DNA of 11,474 nucleotides from an uncultured Fusibacter sp. (GTDB taxonomy: Bacteria > Bacillota > Clostridia > Peptostreptococcales > Acidaminobacteraceae): NCBI GenBank assembly GCA_937958285.1, contig CALFXQ010000010.1:1-11474 (forward strand), read 5' to 3'. The translations under genes and the position numbers were made by a program. A model generated the notes under the pieces. That model did not search any database. It was not told the DNA's origin and saw nothing but the letters and a program-made list of their open reading frames with translations. Positions 6,316 to 11,474 of the stretch are shown here, piece after piece (position 1 is the stretch's first letter; each line of letters begins with the position of its first letter).

Positions 6316-7443
6316 TTAAAACTTTCTCCACACCACGCGATTCACGTAGTCTGTGTAGCTCAGTATGATGCGCAGTACTTTGTCGGCGACGTTTGGCATG
6401 CTGTAGTCGGCGACCAAGCGCATATCGCCCTTGTGTTGAGTCTCCAGCACCTTCAGACCTTGAAGGATTCGCTCTTTTTGGAGCCCAACCATCATCACGG
6501 AAGCCTCTTCCATGGCCTCGGGGCGCTCGTGAGCCTGACGAATATTGAGGCCCCTGAGCCCCAAAATAGACGACTCCTCGCTGATGGTGCCGCTGTCGCT
6601 AAGCACGGCCTTGGCCTCCATCTGCAGGCGCACGTAGTCGTTAAACCCAAGAGGCTTCAGCGTCTGCACCAAAGGATGAAAACTAACGCCCTTGGCCTCG
6701 ATCATCTTAAGGGTACGCGGATGGGTGCTCACAATCACAGGATACCCGTAAACCTCGGCAACCGCGTTAAGGCTCTCGACCAAGTCTAAGAAGTTCACCT
6801 CGTCGCTGATGTTCTCTTCGCGGTGGGCTGAAACCACAAAAAACTTATCAGCCACAAGACCCAGTCTGTCTAGAACATCGGAAGCAGCAATGTCATCACG
6901 ACGCGATGCGATCACTTCGAACATGGGCGAACCGGTTTTAATAATACGATCAGCAGGCAAGCCTTCGCGCAGCAAGTACTCTCTGGCAATGTCGCTGTAA
7001 GTTAAATTGATGTCTGCAGTGTGGTCGACAATCTTTCGATTGGTCTCTTCAGGAACACGCTGGTCGTAGCAACGATTACCCGCTTCCATATGGAAAATGG
7101 GGATTTTTTTGCGTTTAGCAGCAATGGCACACAAACAGCTGTTGGTGTCGCCAAGCACTAACACCGCATCAGGCTTGACCGCATCGAGAATAGGGTCGAT
7201 CTTAATGAGGATATTGCCAATTGTTTCGACCGCAGTACCCACCGCCGCACTTAAAAAATAGTCGGGCTTTCTAAGCTTGAAGTCCTCGAAGAACACCTCG
7301 TTTAATTCGTAGTCATAGTTTTGCCCAGTGTGGACCAACACATGCTCTACCGCTTCAGACTGCTCCAACTTTTGAATCACCGCCGACAGTCTAATAATTT
7401 CAGGCCGAGTGCCCACCACCGTCATAACCTTAAGTCGCTTCAA
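6316..7443 (-). CDS. capG: UDP-2-acetamido-2,6-dideoxy-L-talose 2-epimerase (UDP-L-FucNAc synthase, CapG/FnlC/WbjD type)
   Basis: It catalyses the last step to UDP-N-acetyl-L-fucosamine, inverting C2 of UDP-L-TalNAc in the cytoplasm. The 375-residue length and motifs fit the WecB-like non-hydrolysing 2-epimerase fold: GTRPE (11-15), HTGQNYD (38-44), GDT (98-100), HMEAGNRC (118-125), VPEETNR (130-136), SAHREEN (205-211), STHPRT (239-244), SDSGTISEESS (282-292) and RQAHERPEAMEEAS (302-315). The SEESS form and the operon partners favour CapG over plain UDP-GlcNAc epimerase. The start is TTG at 7443: a GGAGG inside the last codons of capF lies six bases before it, whereas the first ATG (7425) is too far away. 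One base separates the capF stop from this start, so translation is probably coupled. Terminator at 6212-6235. Confidence 0.93.
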   Translation of the reverse strand: MKRLKVMTVVGTRPEIIRLSAVIQKLEQSEAVEHVLVHTGQNYDYELNEVFFEDFKLRKPDYFLSAAVGTAVETIGNILIKIDPILDAVKPDAVLVLGDTNSCLCAIAAKRKKIPIFHMEAGNRCYDQRVPEETNRKIVDHTADINLTYSDIAREYLLREGLPADRIIKTGSPMFEVIASRRDDIAASDVLDRLGLVADKFFVVSAHREENISDEVNFLDLVESLNAVAEVYGYPVIVSTHPRTLKMIEAKGVSFHPLVQTLKPLGFNDYVRLQMEAKAVLSDSGTISEESSILGLRGLNIRQAHERPEAMEEASVMMVGLQKERILQGLKVLETQHKGDMRLVADYSMPNVADKVLRIILSYTDYVNRVVWRKF

Positions 7444-7444
7444 A

Positions 7445-8566
7445 CTAAACCTCCAAGAAATAAGTGTCGGGCCTTTCGGGATCGAAGGCCTCGTTACACC
7501 ACATAAAAGTCACAAGTTCCGTCTCGCCAACATTGATAATATTGTGCGTATAACCCACGGGAATATCTACAACCTCAATGGCCTCGCCAGACACACGATA
7601 GTCAATCACGTGATCGGAATCTACTTTTCTAAATTGAATCAGCGCCTCACCACTTACCACCACAAACTTTTCGTTCTTTGTGTGGTGCCAATGATTGCCT
7701 TTTGTAATGCCAGGGTTGGATTTATTCACAGAAAATTGTCCGCGATCGGGTGTCCTAATAATCTCGGTAAACGAGCCCCTAGCATCCTTGTTCATCTTGA
7801 GCGGGTACGAGAACTGATCAAGCGGCAAGTAGCTAAGATAAGTGCTGTAGAGGGCCTTTTCGAAGCCATTGTCGAGTTTAGGCACACTTAAATTGGTGCG
7901 CGCCTTTTTAAAGCCATAGATAAGCTCTGCAATTTCACCCAGCTTGATTTTATGCACGGTGGGCACAATGCAGAAGTCGTCTTCTTTAGTCACATTGCCA
8001 TTTAGAGCTTTTATAAAGGCCTGAACCACATCGTCAATATACACAAGGGTCATTAAGTGATCGGGGTTATTGACTTGAATCTCGAGGTCGTTGGCAATAT
8101 TGTGGCAGAAGGTGGCAACGCCGCTGTTGTAATTGGGTCTGCACCATTTGCCAAACACATTTGGCAGCCTAAACACAAACACATCGCTGTGATTCTCTTT
8201 GGCATGTTCGAAGCATACCTGTTCGCCAGCGAGTTTACTCTGACCATAGGCATTTTCGCTAGCTGCCTGAGTCGAAGAGGTAATAAGCACAGGAGCGGGG
8301 TTGTTGTGGCTTTTAAGCAGGCTTAAGAGCTGATGGGTAAAGCCGTGATTGCCCTTCATAAACTCGTCTTCAGTGAGGGGGCGGTTAATGCCCGCCAAGT
8401 GGAACACGAAATTACAGGTCTTGGTGTAGGCTTCGAGGTCTTGGGGAGTGGAATCCACGTCGAATTCCAATATATTGGTATAACCCTTGTTTTTAAGCTC
8501 TAAAACAAGGTTCTTGCCAATAAAGCCCTTAGCGCCGGTTACAAGTATTTGCTGTTTGGATTCCAT
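7445..8566 (-). CDS. capF: Bifunctional UDP-sugar 3-epimerase/4-reductase CapF (FnlB/WbjC type)
   Basis: This is the middle enzyme of UDP-L-FucNAc synthesis. In this family the C-terminal cupin domain epimerises C3 of the CapE product and the N-terminal short-chain dehydrogenase domain reduces C4 with NADPH, giving UDP-L-TalNAc. The sequence shows TGAKGFIG (10-17, dinucleotide binding), TSST (96-99), the catalytic YGQSK (Y107, K111), RLPNVFG (133-139) and, in the cupin part, GNHWHHTKNEKF (290-301) with a further His at 341 as candidate metal ligands. At 373 residues it is full length. The ATG at 8566 lies inside the end of capE, a 28-base overlap, with AGAGAGGA nine bases before it. Confidence 0.94.
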   Translation of the reverse strand: MESKQQILVTGAKGFIGKNLVLELKNKGYTNILEFDVDSTPQDLEAYTKTCNFVFHLAGINRPLTEDEFMKGNHGFTHQLLSLLKSHNNPAPVLITSSTQAASENAYGQSKLAGEQVCFEHAKENHSDVFVFRLPNVFGKWCRPNYNSGVATFCHNIANDLEIQVNNPDHLMTLVYIDDVVQAFIKALNGNVTKEDDFCIVPTVHKIKLGEIAELIYGFKKARTNLSVPKLDNGFEKALYSTYLSYLPLDQFSYPLKMNKDARGSFTEIIRTPDRGQFSVNKSNPGITKGNHWHHTKNEKFVVVSGEALIQFRKVDSDHVIDYRVSGEAIEVVDIPVGYTHNIINVGETELVTFMWCNEAFDPERPDTYFLEV

Positions 8567-9573
8567 AGTTTAAGTTCCTCTCTCACTAAATCTAGAGTCA
8601 ACAATCTCTCCTTCACCTGCTCAACATTGAGCTGGCGGGTGTTGTTGGAATTGTATTCCCCTTCGATGGTGAGCTTTTCGTCGCCCTCGCTAAAGTACTT
8701 GTCGTAGTTGAGGTCGCGCTGGTCGGAAGGCACGCGGTAGAAATCGCCAAGATCTGTAGCCACAATGTGCTCTTCGCGGGTTAACAGGGTTTCGTAGTTT
8801 TTCTCGCCGTGGCGTGTGCCAATCACGCGAATTTCGTTGTCTACTTCGAAGAGCTCCTTAATAGCCTGAGCCAAATCGCCGATTGTAGAAGCAGGCGACT
8901 TTTGAACCATAATATCGCCAGCATTGGCGTTGTTAAAGGCAAAAACAACAAGCTCAACCGCTTCTCTGAGGTCCATTAAGAAGCGCGTCATGTTAGGGTC
9001 TGTAACCGTTAACGGCTCGCCACGCTTGATTTGATCGATAAAGAGAGGAATAACAGAACCCCTAGATGCCATAACATTGCCATAGCGGGTGCCACAGATC
9101 AATGTTAGCTCCTGCGGAATGGTGCGTGACTTGGCCACAAATACTTTTTCCATCATGGCTTTAGAGATACCCATGGCGTTAATGGGGTATGCGGCTTTAT
9201 CTGTAGAGAGGCAAATCACCTTTTTAACGCCGCACTCAATGGCAGCGCTTAGCACATTGTCTGTGCCAATAACATTGGTCTGTACCGCTTCCATCGGAAA
9301 GAACTCACAAGAAGGCACTTGCTTGAGGGCCGCTGCATGAAATACGTAGTCAACACCGTACATGGCGTTTTTTACGCTATCGCGCTGGCGCACATCGCCC
9401 ACGTAAAACTTGATTTTGTCGTTTTTGTAGAGCTTTCGCATATCGTCTTGCTTTTTTTCGTCGCGAGAAAAAATACGAATTTCTTTAATACCCGTTTGCA
9501 AGAAGCGATTGAGCACCGCATTGCCAAAAGAACCCGTACCACCTGTAATTAATAACGTTTTACCACTAAACAT
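8539..9573 (-). CDS. capE: UDP-N-acetylglucosamine 4,6-dehydratase/5-epimerase CapE (FnlA/WbjB type)
   Basis: This is the first enzyme of the pathway: it dehydrates UDP-GlcNAc and inverts C5 to give the 4-keto-6-deoxy-L-arabino-hexulose. It has the NAD(P)-binding TGGTGSFG (10-17), a FSRDE motif (35-39), HAAALKQVP (79-87), STDKAAYPINAMG (123-135) and K138. The catalytic Tyr of ordinary short-chain dehydrogenases (YxxxK) is replaced by Met (M134-K138), as I recall is typical of this subgroup. RYGNV, DPNMTRFLMD and the GTRHGEK region also fit. An upstream in-frame TTG at 9585 would add four residues, but the GGAGGG ribosome binding site (9578-9583) sits inside that extension, so the ATG at 9573 is the start. 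The length is 344 residues. It leads the capEFG operon. Confidence 0.94.
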   Translation of the reverse strand: MFSGKTLLITGGTGSFGNAVLNRFLQTGIKEIRIFSRDEKKQDDMRKLYKNDKIKFYVGDVRQRDSVKNAMYGVDYVFHAAALKQVPSCEFFPMEAVQTNVIGTDNVLSAAIECGVKKVICLSTDKAAYPINAMGISKAMMEKVFVAKSRTIPQELTLICGTRYGNVMASRGSVIPLFIDQIKRGEPLTVTDPNMTRFLMDLREAVELVVFAFNNANAGDIMVQKSPASTIGDLAQAIKELFEVDNEIRVIGTRHGEKNYETLLTREEHIVATDLGDFYRVPSDQRDLNYDKYFSEGDEKLTIEGEYNSNNTRQLNVEQVKERLLTLDLVREELKLWNPNSKYL

Positions 9574-9627
9574 AATACCCTCCAACTTATTTTATCGTAG
9601 ATCACGATTAATCTATTCACACTCTCT

Positions 9628-9657
9628 ATGATAACCGAGAGAAGCCTATAAAGACAA
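9628..9657 (-). promoter_or_regulatory. Possible promoter of the capEFG operon
   Basis: On the minus strand TTGTCT (9657-9652, four of six matches) and TATCAT (9633-9628, five of six) are 18 bases apart, about 55 bases before the capE ATG. A CTCTC/GAGAG inverted repeat spans the -10 box and could be an operator. In DNA this AT-rich, chance matches are common. Confidence 0.35.
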
Positions 9658-9970
9658 CACCTTCTCAAATATTGTAAAGAAAAACACCAATAAAAGGTAA
9701 CTTAAAAACCAAAAACCTACTCTTTCTTTATAGAACAGCGATTAATATACATTATTTCAAGAAGCAGTTTACTATAAGGACTTGGAAAACAATGAACTAA
9801 ACCAAACTTTCAAATATATCAGCACTGTCTTTATTACACAACAGCACAAGAGTCTATATCATTAATGTAGCCCATCCAAACATCTCGTAGCTTCTCTAAA
9901 AGCGCGTTTGAAACTTTTGTAAGTGAGTAATTCTACATATACACATAGACAGATATCGCAAATTATTCCA

Positions 9971-9996
9971 CAAAAGTATATCACCTTGAGATATAC
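9971..9996 (-). terminator. Weak hairpin terminator after the membrane-protein gene
   Basis: On the minus strand GTATATC and GATATAC (9996-9990, 9982-9976) form a seven-base stem around a seven-base loop and are followed by TTTTG. It lies about 18 bases after the stop at 10014. The stem is AT-rich, so its strength is doubtful. Confidence 0.45.
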
Positions 9997-10013
9997 CAGT
10001 CATACATGAAGCA

Positions 10014-10766
10014 TCATGAGCTACTCATTTCATCAGGATGATTCGTTACAGAATTTTGAAGTTTTTTAATCGAATTGAGTAGATCTAAAGTCTGATCCAA
10101 AGTGTTGGTCTTATGCTGTTTTGCTAATTTCAATTGTAGATATTCGATTAGAATTCTTATTTCATGGCTAGTTACGTAACAAAGAATTTGTTCGTGATAA
10201 ACTCTACTGTCTAAAAAATCATATGAACGCAGATCATTTGAAATTAGAGAAAAGAAGACCAAACTGTTTTCTAATCGCGCGGAATAATCAAACAAAATTA
10301 CATTTTTTCTTTTTTTTACCAACACCAAGTTGTATAAATACTCATATAAATCTGCGCCTTTTAGACTGCCATTATTGTCAGTGAACTCATACTTAAACTT
10401 AACATATTGCTCCATTCTCTTATCAAAAATGTTTTGGTATGCTAGTCGCTTACTATCGTCTGTCTCTTTTTTTTGTTGCTTCCAAGTAAAAATTAATGAA
10501 GAGAACAGAACAAATACACCACAAGAGTTTATGGTATCTAATAAAATTGAGCCATCATAAATTGTTAATTTACTTATTAAAATTGGAAAGTTAAAGAGGT
10601 CTGAGTACGATATACCCGCTTTATATTTAATGATTAAGAAAACATATAGGACAATTACAAAGGGTAACAAAACCCCCAATACCATAAGAAAATCCCAATT
10701 GTTATATGTAAAGTGATTTTTAAATTTCATGTTTTGATCATTTCTCTCAATCTTAATCTTCATCAT
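10014..10766 (-). CDS. Two-helix membrane protein resembling putative phage abortive-infection (putAbiC-like) proteins
   Basis: The 250-residue protein has two transmembrane helices: about 26-47 (LMVLGVLLPFVIVLYVFLII) and about 79-95 (INSCGVFVLFSSLIFTW). A charged cytoplasmic domain follows, starting WKQQKKETDDSKRLAYQNIFDKRMEQY. The C-terminal stretch around residues 163-210 (ARLENSLVFFSLISNDL, then YHEQILCYVTSHEIRILIEYL) resembles the 'Y...iLraqLs..El.Ll' region of the putAbiC family as I remember it. This is a pattern match, not a search. The gene starts six bases after the stop of an ATPase gene, with AAGG before two adjacent ATGs (10766 and 10763; the second has better spacing). By analogy, a membrane protein paired with an RecF/SMC-like ATPase suggests phage sensing by the ATPase and membrane-directed growth arrest. 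That role is inference. Confidence 0.75.
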   Translation of the reverse strand: MMKIKIERNDQNMKFKNHFTYNNWDFLMVLGVLLPFVIVLYVFLIIKYKAGISYSDLFNFPILISKLTIYDGSILLDTINSCGVFVLFSSLIFTWKQQKKETDDSKRLAYQNIFDKRMEQYVKFKYEFTDNNGSLKGADLYEYLYNLVLVKKRKNVILFDYSARLENSLVFFSLISNDLRSYDFLDSRVYHEQILCYVTSHEIRILIEYLQLKLAKQHKTNTLDQTLDLLNSIKKLQNSVTNHPDEMSSS

Positions 10767-10772
10767 TACCTT

Positions 10773-11474
10773 TCACTTTTCTTTGAATGTGACATATTGA
10801 ACATTACTAAAATCACTTAAATCTTCACGATCTAGTAAGGTAATAAAAATCTGATTTACTCTTGAATTTATTAACATCCTGAGTAGTTGTCTTAAAGTTA
10901 CGCGATCTAGATATGACGAAAATTCATCAATTAAGATAACTGAATTGGTTAAATCACAAAATGACAATATTAATGCATAAGTCATTAAAACCAACTCGCC
11001 ACGAGAAAAATTGAAGCTTGAAAAGTGTACTTCATCACATTTTATGTCTATCTTACTATAATCCACCTTACGGTACTTCAGCAAACATGCTAAGTTTTCG
11101 ATAAAAAGATTGTATCTAGAAATAAAAATTCGATTTGTGGTATCCAATAAATCTGTATTTGCTTTTAGATAATTAGAGTGAAGTTCCAGTATAACTTTTT
11201 GAGGATTAACAATCACAGCATCCCGATTTATTGAAAATTTGGTATGAAAAAAAAAGTCGGGATTAGAGTCAATTATGTTTGAGCCAAAACTCATATATAA
11301 ATATTTGATATCAATAAAATCGAAAAAATGATTTTCTACCAACTCTGAACTCAAGATGTCTCCGATCTTGTAGGCTACAAAAGTTTCTATTGCCGATTCC
11401 CATGTGTTTTTCATGTTCAAATCATGACGGTTTGTATAACATTTTTTTAATGCATTAAATATGCGTAGATTTGA
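10773..11474 (-). CDS. C-terminal part of a RecF/SMC-like ABC ATPase (N-terminus beyond the right edge)
   Basis: The frame is open to the window edge, giving at least 233 residues. A TTG at 11420 is in frame but has no ribosome binding site, and the open frame continues 18 codons upstream to the edge, so the gene is treated as 5'-partial. An ABC-type signature, FNFSRGELVLMTYALIL (around 11015-10965), is followed by Walker B with D-loop, VILIDEFSSYLD (10940-10905), and then VNQIFITLLDREDL. This order matches the C-terminal halves of RecF, SMC and related AAA_15/AAA_21 ATPases, which often drive defence systems. The signature has SRGE rather than SGGQ. Walker A would lie beyond the window. The gene is very AT-rich, as is its partner six bases downstream, and the two are probably co-transcribed. 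Confidence 0.72.
   Translation of the reverse strand, partial: SNLRIFNALKKCYTNRHDLNMKNTWESAIETFVAYKIGDILSSELVENHFFDFIDIKYLYMSFGSNIIDSNPDFFFHTKFSINRDAVIVNPQKVILELHSNYLKANTDLLDTTNRIFISRYNLFIENLACLLKYRKVDYSKIDIKCDEVHFSSFNFSRGELVLMTYALILSFCDLTNSVILIDEFSSYLDRVTLRQLLRMLINSRVNQIFITLLDREDLSDFSNVQYVTFKEK

Larger units (their letters stand above)
9574..10013. other. AT-rich intergenic region, no gene found
   Basis: About 430 bases of AT-rich DNA carry no open frame with a plausible start. It holds the capE ribosome binding site, a possible capE promoter near 9628-9657, a short CTCTC/GAGAG inverted repeat (9622-9626, 9637-9641) overlapping the possible -10 box, and a weak hairpin terminator at its far end. 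No tRNA or recognisable RNA gene was seen. The GC content steps up at the capE side. Confidence 0.6.

Noticed and set aside
6097..6789. Long plus-strand open frame (230 codons)
   Set aside because: It runs antisense to capG and through repeat R4. It has no credible ribosome binding site or recognisable domain, and capG is strongly supported on the other strand.
7423..7425. ATG at 7425 as the start of capG
   Set aside because: It lies about 24 bases from the GGAGG, while the TTG at 7443 has ideal spacing and keeps the MKRLKVM beta-strand start typical of the family.
8057..8326. Plus-strand open frame opposite capF
   Set aside because: Shadow of the well-supported capF coding sequence.
9573..9585. 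TTG at 9585 as the start of capE
   Set aside because: The GGAGGG ribosome binding site lies downstream of that TTG, which places initiation at the ATG at 9573.
11418..11420. TTG at 11420 as the true start of the ATPase
   Set aside because: No ribosome binding site precedes it. The frame stays open to the window edge, and the visible part lacks the Walker A motif that an intact ATPase needs.

Overview
The window looks like chromosome from a low-GC member of the Firmicutes, probably class Clostridia. The evidence is AT-rich intergenic DNA, strong GGAGG-type ribosome binding sites, a copper-amine-oxidase-like stalk-domain surface protein, a dCache-type chemoreceptor start and a DUF234-type ATPase. 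The genus is not determined. Every gene I can support lies on the minus strand, so transcription runs from high to low coordinates. GC content changes by block: the sugar-nucleotide operon (6316-9573) is clearly richer in GC than the very AT-rich right end (9586-11474).

Reading in the direction of transcription: 11474-10773 is the C-terminal part of a RecF/SMC-like ABC ATPase that enters from beyond the right edge. Six bases later comes a 250-residue, two-helix membrane protein resembling putative phage abortive-infection (putAbiC-like) proteins (10766-10014). This pair is a candidate antiphage module. After an AT-rich gap of about 430 bp come three tightly coupled genes, capE, capF and capG (9573-6316). 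Together they form the full route from UDP-GlcNAc to UDP-N-acetyl-L-fucosamine, a precursor for capsule or other surface glycans. A rho-independent terminator follows, then a secreted stalk-domain protein (6068-5343).

Next is a three-gene operon (5048-1712) whose products I cannot assign: a 540-residue multi-helical protein, a 185-residue protein and a 378-residue coiled-coil protein with a C-terminal membrane anchor. It has its own promoter and is bracketed by palindromic repeats. This is the best candidate for an undescribed system. The left end holds a decayed DUF234-type ATPase gene (1577-447) with two frameshifts, a nonsense codon and a lost 3' end, then the start of a dCache sensor/chemoreceptor (400 to beyond the left edge).

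The most striking non-coding structure is a repeat family built from an 11-bp unit, GAGGGTGGCAC, often with an inverted arm GTGCCACCCTC that makes a perfect 22-bp palindrome centred on CTCGAG. Four copies (407-446, 1668-1712, 5198-5229, 6246-6313) occupy each boundary between transcription units from 1 to 6316. Two of them begin 0-2 bases from a stop codon, two form terminator-like hairpins followed by T runs on the minus strand, and one supplies the apparent ribosome binding site of the chemoreceptor gene.
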